Positions 46,106 to 57,074 of a stretch of 64,000 nucleotides of DNA are shown here, piece by piece. This DNA comes from Proteles cristata cristata (taxonomy: Eukaryota; Chordata; Mammalia; Carnivora; Hyaenidae). The DNA is taken from the NCBI GenBank assembly GCA_017311185.1, contig JAESUZ010001723.1, forward strand, positions 930,001-994,000, in the 5' to 3' direction. Numbering within the stretch: position 1 is the stretch's first letter; every line of letters starts with the position of its first letter. A program made the position numbers and the translations under genes. Under the pieces are notes generated by a model that saw nothing but the letters and a program-made list of their open reading frames with translations, was not told where the DNA came from and made no database searches.

Positions 46106-46359
46106 GTGAGTGAGGAAAGGAGGGAGACGGATCTCTGGGAGGGCCGAGAGGAGACAGGGCGCGTGGTCAGGCGGGAGTGAGAGTGGGCGCCGGGCTGGGG
46201 GAGGGGCGGCACCTGCCTGGGCCGCCGGCGGGGAGGGGGCGGGCCAGACCGCCGGGAAGGCTGGTCCCAGGCCTGACAGGACTTTTCCTCCTCTAGATTC
46301 TTGGCTCGGGGGCGGGGCCTCCACGTTCTGCTCCCCGTCCGCAAAAGAAGCTTCCTGAG

Positions 46360-47870
46360 AGTAACTCTTCTGCCGGAGTGGGGGGCAGGGGTGTGCTTGT
46401 CCCTACCTGGAGGAGGGGTGCCTCCCCTTTCCCTCGTCAACCTTTTTCCTTTCAGTCTTGCCATTTTCCGTTCCGTACGGGCTGGGGGGCTCCATCTTCC
46501 CTGCCGTACAGCGGCCCCCTTCCCTGGCTGTGTCTCCGCCTCCAGCTCCAGTCACCTGGGCGGGCTCTCCCCTCCCTCGGCCTCGTGCCACCTCCCTTTG
46601 CACCCGCCCGGCTCTCGGACCGGGCGAGGGGGGCGGAGCTTTCCGGGCACTCTTCCCACCCCTATTTTGGAGGGGAGGGGTGGAGGGAGAGGTGTACGGG
46701 TCCTACAGCTTGGAACCAAACCTCGGAGTGCCAGCCGAGCTTCCCGGGAGCCTATTTCCGGGGGGTTATAGTCGTTTTCAACTGGGGTGACAGGCATTTG
46801 CTTAACTCTTCTCTTCCTAGACGGTTTCCGTCTCACTTCCTCTTACTGTAGTGCTAGTTCTTGGGTTTCGAATTTGTTGAATAATTTTGGAGTGCGTATA
46901 ATGGTTCTTTTTGAGTTCCAGATGAATTGTCTTTGTCCCTGTCACATTGGCCTTAGTTTTTCTTTACTCGGTCTTTAAAGTGAAGCCTTTTAATTAGTAT
47001 ACACGTTTTAATTATTAGCATCATCTTCCTGTTTTAAACGCTTTGTTAATGTATAGAGTGAAGCGTTCATTGGCAATGTCCTGTAATTTTCTTTTTCCAG
47101 TGTACTGAAGTTTACCTTTAAGGTTTACATAAGCTTGTATATTAAGACTTTTTAGGAATTGATTTCATATTTTCTTCTTGACGCTGTCAAGATTTTTATA
47201 TATAGCAGTATTATCTACTTCTGAGTGGTGATATATTTTTGAATGTTAAGGACATAATAGATACAGAAATCAGGGAATATAGAGGACGTAGTTTTATGCT
47301 CAAAATTTCTTGAGTAGTTGCTGAGCGCAGTGTTTTCCTGTTGTACAGTTTAATAGAGGAAGAAACTGGTAGAATGAACCACAAGATAGTTTGGAGTGGG
47401 TGAAGTTGGATTTATTATCAATTTCCTCGTTATTTTTGTCATTATGGATGCTAATAGAAAATTGTTAATATGTGATCTTATATGTTATCCTTATTATTAG
47501 GTAAATTTTACTTGTATCTCCAAACTCTTTTTAAAAAATAAAGAAGAATGCTTTGAGACATTTGTTTCATGATTTTAGCCTTACGAGATCTGTCCATAAC
47601 GTGGACTTTATTTTAGGCTTTGGTATAGTTTCTGTCAGATAAGGCCATTAAGTATTGGGTATTTGGGGAGGACAGATTTTATGATTTAAAAAGTTACAAA
47701 ATGTTACAAAGTATTGGAAAAATGGTAGAGCTAGAGTAATAACCTGTACTGAAAAATCTTTTTCTTATCATTATCCCTCAGAAAATCTGTTACCTTCACA
47801 AAAGTAATGGATATTATCTGGTGCTTGTGTATTCTTCCAGAGCTCTTTTATTCCAGGGGCAGGTGTGTGT
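46360..47870 (+). other. DCAF1 intron 1, unique 5' part
   Basis: Moves from GC-rich to AT-rich with no repeat recognised. Frames at 46301-46851 are GC-bias artefacts. Confidence 0.5.
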
Positions 47871-47878
47871 GCATGAGT

Positions 47879-47879
<1 letters not shown>

Positions 47880-47912
<33 letters not shown>
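47880..47912. repeat. (CA)n microsatellite
   Basis: About 16 CA units followed by gcatgcatgcac. Confidence 0.95.
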
Positions 47913-47915
<3 letters not shown>

Positions 47916-48219
47916 TGCATGCACACTTTGCTTTTCTCATTTGACATTTATTTGAGAGTTGGTTTGAATTAGTAAAGGAAATGCTTCTTAATTTTTTTTA
48001 ACTTTTATGAAGAATTTCAAACGATTGTTTATCCATCCTGATTCAGTGATTGCTAATATTTTGTTATATTTTGTCTATAGATGTGGTGTATGTTTCTTAT
48101 TTTGTGGAACCATTTGGAAGTTAGTTGCAGACACATCATCCCTAAATTCTTTGGCAGGCAACCTTTAGGTTTAGGACATTCCACATATTTTTTGTGGGCC
48201 TTTATTTTATTTCATTGTA

Positions 48220-48375
48220 TGGACCGTATTACCATTTAACCCTGACAACAACCGTTTCCACTTCACAGATAAGGAAATTGAGATTTGGAGAAGTTAAATA
48301 ACTTGACCCAAGATCTCACCTCACGTGTATATCTGCAGAGTTAACATATGAATGCTTGAAATCCTTTTCCACCAA
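48220..48375 (+). repeat. MIR relic
   Basis: taccatttaaccctgacaac, cacttcacagataaggaaattgag, ggagaagttaaataacttg. Confidence 0.75.
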
Positions 48376-48701
48376 GTACCAACTAATTGGTCCTTGGGAC
48401 TTCTCTGAGCCCATTTTATTATCTGTTAAAAAAAAAAAAAGGTAGGGTGGTTATGAAAATTCAGAATAATATTAGAAATTAGTCAAATGTCTGTCCCATA
48501 TTAATATTCAGTAAATGGTAACTATTGTGTCACTCTTGGATAGGCCATAAATTCTGTATACCACTTGAAGAGCTCGGTTTAAAACATGGTGAATTGAATA
48601 ATGTACCTTCACTGTCCTGTGCATAACAAGATGACTGCAACTTTAGCATTTTATATTGATAGTCTTTCATTGATAATAAGATGAGTTATTGATATTATTT
48701 T

Positions 48702-48872
48702 TAATGCTTATTTTTGAGAGGAAGGGAAGGACAGAGAGAGGGGGTCACAGAATCCAAAGTGGGCTCCAGGCTGTTAGCACAAAGCCTAATGCAGGGTTCG
48801 AACTCTCAAACTGTGAGATCGTGACCTGAGCTGAAGTCGGACACTCAATCAAGTGAGCCACCCAGGCACCCC
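48702..48872 (-). repeat. CAN SINE, minus strand
   Basis: Head ggggtgcctgggtggctcac reversed at the right; compact body. Flanks gatattatttt and aatatgatttt. Confidence 0.9.
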
Positions 48873-49106
48873 AATATGATTTTAGTCTGTTACAAGTTTA
48901 AGTTTTGCCTGGGCAAATGAAAGTTATTTCCAGAGTTACGGTTATTCATAAACATAATTAAATGGAAAATTTGAAAATGATGCTAAAAGAATATATGTGT
49001 TTCTAAATTGAACTCTAAAATTTTAGTATTTCAGTTCCCTTGAGTTGATCTTTTTCTTTTTAAGTTTTTATTTTGTTGAAAAAATTTTAAAATGTTTATT
49101 TATTTA

Positions 49107-49329
49107 TTTATTTATTTTTTTAATGTTTTCTTTATTTCTAGGAGAGAGAGAGAGAGACAGTGTGAGCAGGGGAGGGTCAGAGAGAGAGGGAATCACAGAC
49201 TGAAACGGGCTCCAGGCTCTGAGCTGGCAGTCAGCACAGAGCCCGACGCGGGGCTCGAACCCATGAACCGCGAGATCATGACCTAAGCGAAAGTCGGACG
49301 CTCAACCGACTAAGCCACCCAGGCATCCC
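49107..49329 (-). repeat. CAN SINE, CTAG-tail subfamily, minus
   Basis: Plus strand reads tttatttctag at 49131-49141 followed by a GA block; near-consensus body. Flanks taaaatgtttatt and taaaatgtttctt are the target copies. Antisense to DCAF1. Confidence 0.93.
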
Positions 49330-49344
49330 TAAAATGTTTCTTTT

Positions 49345-49554
49345 TTTAAATTATTTTTAAAATTTTATTTCTGAGAGAGACAGCATGAGCAGGGGAGGGT
49401 CAGAGAGAGAGGGAGACACAGAATCTGAAAAAGGCTCCAGGCTCTGAGCTAGCTGTCAGCACAGAGCCCAACACGGGGCTCGAACCCACGAACTGTGAGA
49501 TCATGACCTGAGCTGAAGTCAGACACCCAACTGACTGAGCCACCCAGGCGCCTC
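49345..49554 (-). repeat. CAN SINE, minus strand
   Basis: Intermediate type with tagctgtcagcacagagc body; adjoins the previous copy's target repeat. Confidence 0.9.
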
Positions 49555-49571
49555 ATTAATTTTATTTTGTT

Positions 49572-49764
49572 TTTTAATGTTTATTTTTGAGAGAGGAGAG
49601 TGAGTGCGAGCCAGGGAAGGGCTAAGATCGAGGGAGACAGGATCTGACTGAAGTGGGTTCTGTGCTGAGAGCCAGCAGCCTGATGTGAGACTCGAACCCT
49701 TGAACCACAAGATATGACCTGAGCCAAAGTCAGATGCTTGATAACTGAATCACCCAGGTGCCCC
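49572..49764 (-). repeat. CAN SINE, minus strand
   Basis: Older type; third of a minus-strand run. Head ggggcacctgggtgattcag reversed. Confidence 0.9.
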
Positions 49765-50170
49765 TTATGTTGACCTTCATTAAATGTAATATTTTCCTTT
49801 AACTTTGCCTTTATATGTTCTATGTTGATCTCTTAACAAGCGGCATTACCTCCTGATCTTTTTTTTTCCACTTAAAAAAATTGTGGTCAAATTCACAGAC
49901 CATAAATTGACCACTAACCATTTTATAGTGTTCAATTAAGTGGCATTTAGTAGACTAACAATGTTGTGCAACCATTACAATGTCTTTTAGTTTCAAGACA
50001 TTTTCATCACCCCATTTTCATTAGATAGTACTATATGTTCCCCCTATCCCAAGCCCCTGGCAACCAGTAGGCAGGTTTCCGATGAATTTACCTATTCTGA
50101 ATGTTTTGTGTAAATAGAATCATAAAATGTGTTATTATGTCTGGCTTCTTTCACTTAGCGTATTTTCAAT

Positions 50171-50344
50171 TTTTTAAAAATTTTATTTAGTTAGTTTGAG
50201 AGTGAGTAGGGGGAGAGAGAGAATCCCAAGCAGGCTCCGCACCATCAGCATGGAGCCTGATGCGGGGCTTATCTCATGAACTGATCATCACCTGAGCTGA
50301 AATCAAGAGTTGAATGCTTAACCCACTGAACCACCTAGGTGCCC
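50171..50344 (-). repeat. CAN SINE in L1, minus strand
   Basis: Compact old copy; head gggcacctaggtggttcag reversed at the right. Confidence 0.88.
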
Positions 50345-50742
50345 TGAACATTTCAGTTTTCTTTTACAGCTCTAGTATGTATCAGTACTTCATTTCTTTC
50401 TGTGGCTGAGTAATATTGCATTCTATGATTGTAACATTTTGTTTATTCACTCATCCGTTGATGGACATCTTTTGGCTATCGTTTCCACCTTTTGGTTATT
50501 GTGAATATGCTAACTTTGAACATTTGTGTACAAATATTTCTTCAAGTATCTTTTTCAGTTCTTCTGTGTATATGCCTTACTGTGGAATTGCTGGGTCATG
50601 TGGTAATTCTCTGTTTAACTTTCTAAAAAACTTTTTGAGGAGGCACCAAACTGTTTTTCATAGCTGTAATGCCATTCTTTGTTCCCACCAGCAGTGTGCT
50701 TTCCATTTTCTCTACAACCTTGCCTGTGCTCACTATTTTCTT

Positions 50743-50944
50743 CTTTTTTTAAATGTTTATTTTGAGAGAGAGCATGTGTGCGTGAGTGGGAGGGGTAGAG
50801 AGAGGGAGAGAGAGAATCCCAAGCAGGCTCTGTGCTGTCAGCGCAGGGCCTAATACAGGGCTCCATCCCACAAACTGGGAGAATAATGAGCTGAGTCAAA
50901 ATCAAGAGTTGGACACTTATCTGACTGAGCCACCCAGGTATCCC
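50743..50944 (-). repeat. CAN SINE in L1, minus strand
   Basis: Target copies tgtgctcactattttct (50725) and tatgctcattattttct (50945). Confidence 0.92.
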
Positions 50945-51716
50945 TATGCTCATTATTTTCTGAATTTTTTTTTTTTGGTTCTACTCATTTTAGTAGGTGT
51001 AAGTGGTATCTTGTTGTGGTTTTGATTTTCATTTCTCTGATGGCTTATGACATAGAGCATCTTTTGGAGAAGTGCCCATTCAGGTTCTCTGCCTGTTTTA
51101 AATCAGGTTTTTTTTGTTGTTGTTGAATTGTAGGAGTTTTATTTATATATTCTGGATAGTTGATCCTTATCAGATATATGATTTGCAGATATTTTGTCCA
51201 TTTCATGGGTCATCTTTTCATTTTTTTGATAATGTCCCTTGATGCACAAAAGTTTTAAACATTGAGGTCCAGTTTATATGTTTGTTCTTTTGTTGCTTAT
51301 GCTTTTGGTGTCATAAATGAAAATCCCTTGCCAGTTTCAGGGCCATGAAGATTTACCTTTATGTGTACTTCTAAGAGTTTAATAGTTTAAGCTTCCACTT
51401 TTAGGTTTTTGATCCATTTTGAGTTAATTTTTGTAGATGGTATGAATCAAGGATTCAACCTTATTCTTTTGCACGTGGATATCCAGTTGTCTCAACACTA
51501 TTAGTCTTTCTATTAATGGTCTACTGGTCTTTCAATAAATTCTTTTCCTATTGAATGATCTGGCATACTTGTTGAAAATTAGTTGATTATAAATGTGAAT
51601 TTTTTATTTCTGGATTCTCAGTTCTGTTGCATTGGTGTATATGTCTATTTTAGTGCCAGTACCACACTATTTTGATTGCTGTAGCTTTGTAGTAAGTTTT
51701 GAAATTAGAAGTGTGA

Positions 51717-51922
51717 GGGGCACCTGGGTGGCTCAGTTGGTTGAGCATCTACTCTTGATTTTGGCTCAGGTCATGATCCCAGGGTTGTGGAATCAAGCCC
51801 TGCATTGGGCTCTGCGCTGAGCATAGAGCCTGCTTAGGATTCTCTCTCAATGCCCTTCTCCCCTGCTTGGATGTGTGAGCTGTGTGCGCGCTCTCTCTCC
51901 CGATTAACATAAATAAATAAAT
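51717..51922 (+). repeat. CAN SINE in L1, plus strand
   Basis: Target copies gaaattagaagtgtga (51701-51716) and gaaatcagaaatgcga (51923-51938). It has an unusual body ctgagcatagagcctgc that it shares with the composite at 54327-54590. Confidence 0.93.
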
Positions 51923-52016
51923 GAAATCAGAAATGCGAATCCTCTAATTTTCTTTTAAAGATAGTTTTGGTTGTCAGTGTTTCCATTTTTACAAAAAAAA
52001 AAAAGTTAAGATTTTT

Positions 52017-52235
52017 TAAAATTTTTAAATGTTTTATTTATTTCTAGGAGAGAGAGAGAGAGAGAGCGTGAGCAGGGGAGGGTCAGAGAGAGAGGGAGTC
52101 ACAGACTGAAACAGGCTCCAGGCTCTGAGCTGGCAGTCAGCACAGAGCCCCACGCGGGGCTCGAACCCACGAACCGCGAGATCATGACCTAAGCGAAAGT
52201 CGGACGCTTAACCGACTAAGCCACCCAGGCGCCCC
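52017..52235 (-). repeat. CAN SINE, CTAG-tail subfamily, minus
   Basis: Near consensus; plus strand ttatttatttctag at 52034-52047. Flanks aaaagttaagattttt and aaaaggttaagatttt. Confidence 0.94.
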
Positions 52236-52481
52236 AAAAAGGTTAAGATTTTGATAGGGATTGCATTGGCTGTTGACCACTTTGGAGAGTATTGCTGTCT
52301 TAGCAATATTAAATCTTCTAATAATGTGAACATAGGGTGTCTTTTCATGTATTTGAATTTTCTCTAATTTATTCCAGCAATATGTTGTAGTTTTCAGTGT
52401 ATAAGTCTTGTGCTTTTTGGAGTTAAACTTATTCCTTAATATTTTGTTATTTTTGGTGCTATTATAAATGAAATTAAAAAA

Positions 52482-52657
52482 ATGTTCATTTTTTAGAGAA
52501 AGAGCAAGTGGGAGAGGGCAGAGAAAGTGGGACAGAGGATCCCAAGGAGGGCTCCATGCTGATAGCAGAGAGCCTGATGTGAGGCTCAGACTTGAATCAT
52601 AAGATCATGACCTGAGATGAAGTCAGATTCTTAACCACCTGAACCACCCAGGTGCCT
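52482..52657 (-). repeat. CAN SINE, minus strand
   Basis: Old compact copy within L1, adjoining a further SINE head fragment. Confidence 0.85.
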
Positions 52658-52752
52658 GAAGAGGGAATCGGGCTTGATTCCATGACTCTGGCATCATGAC
52701 TGACCGAAATCAAGTGTCAGATGCTTAACTGACCGAGTTAACCCAGGTGCCC
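52658..52752 (-). repeat. CAN SINE head fragment, minus strand
   Basis: Only the first ~95 bp of a SINE (A-box to B-box) remain; the other copy probably inserted into it and the rest was lost. Confidence 0.75.
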
Positions 52753-53104
52753 CAAAATTGTTTTCTTAATTTCATATTTGGATTGTTAGTTGCTGGCATG
52801 TAGCAGTACAACTGATTTTTTGTGTTGATCTTGTACTCTAAGTTTCCTCAAATTTTTTAATTAGCATTTTTTGGTGAATTCTTTAGGATTTTGTATATAT
52901 AGATTATGTTACATGTGAGTAAGGATAGTTTTCTTTCTTTCCAACTTGGATGCTTTTTCTTTTTCTTATCTAATTGCTCTGGCTAGAACTCTAGTACAGC
53001 ATTTAATGTAAGTGTGAAAGCAGACATCCTTGTCTTTTTTTGGTGATTTTTAGGGAGAAAACTTTCAGTCTCACCATTGAGTATAATGTTAGCGGTAGGT
53101 TTTT

Positions 53105-53320
53105 TTTTTTTTAATGTTTTTTTAAATTTATTTCTAGGAGAGAGAGAGACAGCGTGAGCAGAGGAAGGTCAGAGAGAGAGGGAGTCACAGATTGAAACAG
53201 GCTCCAGGCTCTGAGCTGGCAGTCAGCACAGAGCCCGACGCGGGGCTCGAACCCACGAACCGCGAGATCATGACCTAAGCGAAAGTCGGTGCTTAACCGA
53301 CTAAGCCACCCAGGCGCCCC
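53105..53320 (-). repeat. CAN SINE, CTAG-tail subfamily, minus
   Basis: Plus strand tttatttctag at 53127-53137; one deletion near the A-box (agtcggtgctta). Inserted at the tail of the next SINE. Confidence 0.92.
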
Positions 53321-53515
53321 TTTTTTTTTTAAGTTTATTTATTTTGAGAGAGAGGGGGGGGAGGGGCAGAGAAAGAGAGGGAGAAAGAGCAAGAATCTCA
53401 AGAATCCCTGCCCATGCAGAGCCAGACATGGGGTTCAAACTCAGGAACCCTGATATTATAATCTGAGCTGAAATCAAGAGTTGGATGCTTATTGACAGAG
53501 CTGCTCAGGTGCCCT
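53321..53515 (-). repeat. CAN SINE, minus strand
   Basis: Older copy with ggggggggagg run; outer target copies gcggtaggttttt and gctgtgggttttt at 53093 and 53515. Confidence 0.88.
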
Positions 53516-54326
53516 GCTGTGGGTTTTTAAATACTCTTTACCATGTTGAAGAAGTTCTTTTCTGTTCCTAGTTTGGTTTTTTTTTCTTTTCTTTCACAAA
53601 AGGGGTAATGGATTTTACCTGATTTTTTTCTCTGTCAGATGAGCATGCGTTTCCCCCCCCCCCATCCTATTAATATATTACATTGAGTTTTGTATGTTCA
53701 ACTACTTTTGCATTCCTAGAATAAATCCCACTTGGTCATGATCTATAATTCTGTTAATGTGTTGCTAGTCTTTTATTGAGGATTTTTGCGTCTGTTTTGA
53801 TAAAGGATATTTGTAGTTTTTTTGTGATGGCTTTATATGGTTTTGGCATAAAGGTAATGCTGGCTTCATGGAATGGATTAGCAAGTATCTTTTGTTTTTT
53901 GTGAAAGGATTTGAGGATTGATGTTAGTTTTCTCTAAATGTTTGTTAGAGTTCACTAGGAAAGCCATCTTTCTCTTAACACTTTTGGGATGTGTCTTAAG
54001 AGATTAATTTTGCTGTTGCTGCTTTTCCCAGTTTTTAGATCTTCATCATAATATTTTACTGTTGAAAAAAATTGGTGTAAATTATTGTGTTCCCCCCCAC
54101 CCCCCAAGGCCCATTGCTAGTATTCCTCAAGATTGTCAATGTCATGAAAAAACAAGAAACAACTTAAAAAAACTGTTGTAGACCAGAGTATACTAGGGAG
54201 ACATAACAACTAAATACTATGCGGTATCCTGGATGAGATCTTGGAACAGAAAAAGGACATGAATGGAAAACCTGGTGAAATCTGAATCAAGTTAAGTTTA
54301 TTTAATGATAAAGTACCAATGTTGGG

Positions 54327-54590
54327 TCTGTCTGTCTTTCAGAATAAGAGCACAAGCCAGGAAGAGGGAGAGAGAGAGAATCTTCAGCAGGTTCTATGCT
54401 CAGTGTAGAGCCCAGTGTGGTCTTAACCAGCTGAGCCACCCAGGTGCCCCTCACACTTCTGATTTCAAAACTTACTACAAAGCTACAGTGATTAAAACAG
54501 TGTAGTCCTGGCACTAAGATAGACACATATGCCAGTGCATAGAACTGAAGGTCCCTGATACTTAACCAGTTGAGCCACCCATGTGCCCCT
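54327..54590 (-). mobile_element. Chimeric SINE-L1-SINE retrocopy
   Basis: Bracketed by identical caatgttggg at 54317-54326 and 54591-54600. On the minus strand it reads: a 30-bp SINE head, about 100 bp of antisense L1 matching 51616-51716, the same L1/SINE junction (gaagtgtgaggggcacctgg), and an internally deleted SINE sharing the ctgagcatag body. The junction at 51716/51717 occurs nowhere else in the window. Confidence 0.7.
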
Positions 54591-54599
54591 CAATGTTGG

Positions 54600-54760
54600 G
54601 TTTCTTAATTTTGAAATTGTGCTGCTATAAAGTAATATGGTGGATTAGGGAAACTGAACTGGTTGAGGGGTATATGTAAATTCTCTCTACTACCTTTGCA
54701 ATTTTTTTTGTAAATCTCAAATCATTCCAAATACAGTTATTTTAAAAAATGCATAGTGTA
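54600..54760 (+). repeat. Old L1-type 3' end, probable
   Basis: ggttgaggggtatatgtaaattctctctactacc and gtaaatctcaaatcattcc resemble the last part of old L1 3' UTRs; continues the text left of the chimeric insert (54100-54326). Confidence 0.5.
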
Positions 54761-54881
54761 TGGTGACTAAAAAATATAGCCTAGGTTTTCTTCAGTTAAA
54801 ATCAGAGGCCCGTATTAGTCACACCTGCAGTATTTCCTTTTTTTGTGACGCTGGCCAGAAAGACTAAAAATGTTGATTCTT

Positions 54882-55074
54882 CGGGTACCTGGGTGGCTCA
54901 GGCAGTTAAGCTTCTGACGAGCTCAGGTCATGATCTCATGGTTTGTGAGTTCAAGCCCCGTTTTGTGCTCTGCGCTCACATTGCGGAGCCTGCTTGGGAT
55001 TATCTCTCTCCCTCCCTCTGCCCCTCATCTGCTCGCTCTCTCTCTATATCTCTCAAAATAAAAATGTTCAAACA
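54882..55074 (+). repeat. CAN SINE
   Basis: First of a pair bracketed by aaaaatgttgattcttc (54866-54882) and aaaaatgtggattcttc (55228-55244). Confidence 0.9.
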
Positions 55075-55227
55075 AGGAGTGCCTGGGTGGCTCTGTTGGT
55101 TAAGTGTTTGACTTTGGCTTAGGTCATGATCTTACTGTTTGAGCCCCGCATCATACTCTGTGCTGACAGCTTGGAGCCTGGAGCCTGCTTCAAGTAAAAA
55201 AAAAAAAAAAAAAAGAAACAACGACAA
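55075..55227 (+). repeat. CAN SINE lacking the CT block
   Basis: Body stops after gcctggagcctgcttcaag and goes straight into an A tail of over 20; the CT-rich block and AATAAA are missing. Confidence 0.88.
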
Positions 55228-55289
55228 TAAAAATGTGGATTCTTCTCTGCAGAAAAGAGGGCTCTAAATTAAAAAATTTTTTTGTTTGG

Positions 55290-55496
55290 CGGGGCGCTTG
55301 GGTGGCTCGGTTGGTTAAGCGTCGATGGACTTTGGCTCAGGTCATGATCTCACAGTTCATAGGTTTGAGCCCCACATTGGGCTCTGTGTTGACAGCTCAG
55401 AGCCTGGATCCTGCTTCGGATTCTGTGTCTCCTTCTCTTTCTGCCCCTCTGCCCATGCTCTGTCTCTCTTGGTCTCTCAAAAAATAAAATGTTAAA
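55290..55496 (+). repeat. CAN SINE
   Basis: Long target copies aaattaaaaaatttttttg...ttgg (55266) and aaattaaaattattttgtttgg (55497). Confidence 0.92.
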
Positions 55497-55594
55497 AAAT
55501 TAAAATTATTTTGTTTGGAAATAGTCTCCTTTGGTGACATGAATCACAGTGTACTGTTAGAAATGCTGCTACTTTATTAAAAATATTTACATTT

Positions 55595-55710
55595 TATTTT
55601 ATTTTTTAAAGTTTTAAAAAAGTTTAATCTCTTCATCCAATGTGGGGCTCCAACTCACGACCCTGAGATCAAGATTCACATGCTGCTCTGACTCAGCCAG
55701 TGAGGCACCC
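55595..55710 (-). repeat. Short-form CAN SINE, minus strand
   Basis: Old type without CT body; flanks aaaatatttacattt (55580) and acaaatatttacctt (55711). Confidence 0.82.
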
Positions 55711-55719
55711 CACAAATAT

Positions 55720-56340
55720 TTACCTTCTAGAGAATTGGTGGTATTTTTCACATGTATTTCCTTTGGTCTTATGGTAGATATCTTCAGAAGAGTTAATAAT
55801 TCTAGGTCAGATAGTAATCCCTTTCTAGTGTTAAAGTGTTTTTATAGAATGGTTGCTATTTCTGTGAAAATACAAATTTTGCAGGGAAAGCCTGACATTT
55901 TGATCTTAAGACTACTTTGGCAAAGAAGTTGGTCTGTAGACCATCTAAATATTTGAGTTTCCTTTATCCCTTTTGGTGCCCCTTATAAATAAATCTGTCT
56001 TCCTTATGTGGATGTCTCATGACATCTCCGTTAAAGCTTGTCTCAGCTCCGTGTCCTTCTGTATCTGTGGGCTGACCACTCAACCACCAACTTCTCTGCC
56101 TCTCTCCATCCTCTCATGCTCCTTCTAGGAAATCAGCTGGGAGAGAGTAAGAAGCCTGAAGGACAAATGGGTTTATAATGCTCCTCCTCAACTTTCCTGT
56201 TGGTAATGATATACTTTAATTCTTGGCCTTTTGTTAAGAATTGACAGAAATGTATTATTTATCTTTCATAGAACTTACAAGACTTAAAAAGACTTACAAG
56301 AGCAAAATATTTTGGGGAGTGGTTTTTGCTACGTTTTCTA
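55720..56340 (+). other. DCAF1 intron 1, unique part
   Basis: No repeat or extra exon recognised. Confidence 0.45.
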
Positions 56341-56360
56341 TTTAAAAAAAAGTAGCTTCA

Positions 56361-56556
56361 GGGACCCTGGGTGGCTTAGTTAAGTGTCTGACTTGATTTC
56401 AACTCAGGTCATGATCTCATGGTTCATGAGATTGAGCCCCACATCGGGCTCTGCACTGATAGTGTGGAGCCTGCTTGGGATTCTCTCTCCCCCTCTTTCC
56501 TTCCCCTGCTTGTGCACACGTGTTCTCTCTTGTTCTCTCTCAAAATAAACTTAAAA
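56361..56556 (+). repeat. CAN SINE
   Basis: Sense to DCAF1, about 400 bp before the first coding exon. Flanks agtagcttcaggg and atatggcttcaaag. Confidence 0.9.
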
Positions 56557-56956
56557 TATATGGCTTCAAAGTTTTGGACCTCAGAGATGTAGTCGAGGGA
56601 TTTTTGTACGTGTGGTATTTAGGTATATGCATTTTTTTGAGTGGAGAAAGGGACCCCAGCTTTTTGTCTGATTCCCAAAATGGGTTCCTGATCCTAGAAA
56701 GGTAAGAATCATAATTTTGATCCAGTTTGTCTTATTTGATAATCAAGCAAACAGTGGTTGGGAGAGGGTGAAAGGACTTGAAGAGTATTCCGGCTTCCAG
56801 TGCTGGGTTTACCTCTATACCACAAATAAAATTATCTGAGGGGGCTCAGAGTTAAGTTTTTGTTGCTTGCTCATCTCTTTTCTCCTTTCTCACTATAGGA
56901 AGTATGTCTGGTTTATTTGCCTGTATTCATATGTTATTAAATTTTTGATTCCTTAG

Positions 56957-57074
56957 GCCAAGCCATGACTACAGTAGCGGTGCATGTGGACTCCAAAGCT
57001 GAGCTCACTACCCTGCTGGAGCAGTGGGAAAAGGAACATGGCAGTGGGCAGGACATGGTACCTATCCTTACCAG
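56957..57074 (+). CDS. DCAF1: DCAF1 first coding exon
   Basis: The acceptor attccttag ends at 56956; eight untranslated bases precede ATG at 56965 (G at -3). 36 codons and two bases of codon 37 follow, closing at donor gtatga (57075). The peptide begins MTTVAVHVDSKAELTTLLEQ and runs to ...GQDMVPILT, which I recognise as the start of DCAF1/VPRBP. This segment begins the N-terminal helical (armadillo-like) region. Residue 5 is Ala; I recall Val in human, to be checked. The AG left over joins the G of the next exon to give Arg37 (phase 2). Confidence 0.95.

Larger units (their letters stand above)
45700..46350 (+). promoter_or_regulatory. DCAF1: CpG island, DCAF1 promoter
   Basis: Abrupt rise in CpG and GC content. 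Motifs seen on the plus strand: CCAAT at 45711 and in gcgccaatca at 45794; two ZNF143/SBS-like elements (around 45747-45773 and 45830-45849, the latter acttcatttcccagg); a (CG)9 run at 45931-45948; a CRE-like gtgacgca at 45963; GC boxes downstream at 46235 and 46309. No TATA box is obvious. A TATA-less CCAAT/ZNF143 housekeeping promoter suits a ubiquitously expressed ligase subunit. Confidence 0.8.
49862..54100 (-). pseudogene. Old L1, antisense to DCAF1, SINE-broken
   Basis: From its 3' UTR (plus strand ctggcttctttcacttagcg at 50140) through the ORF2 C-terminal region (attgctgggtcatgtgg, tattctggatagttgatcc) to the reverse-transcriptase part (ttgcattcctagaataaatc). Heavily mutated; at least seven SINEs sit inside it. 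Antisense L1 is the commoner orientation tolerated within introns. Confidence 0.8.

Noticed and set aside
45749..46851. Frames of 110-191 codons around the DCAF1 promoter
   Set aside because: Same GC-bias effect; they cross the exon 1 donor and promoter motifs and match no protein.
47080..47110. Possible extra DCAF1 5' exon after ttctttttccag at 47100
   Set aside because: The acceptor-like string is good, but I see no matching donor soon after and have no transcript evidence.
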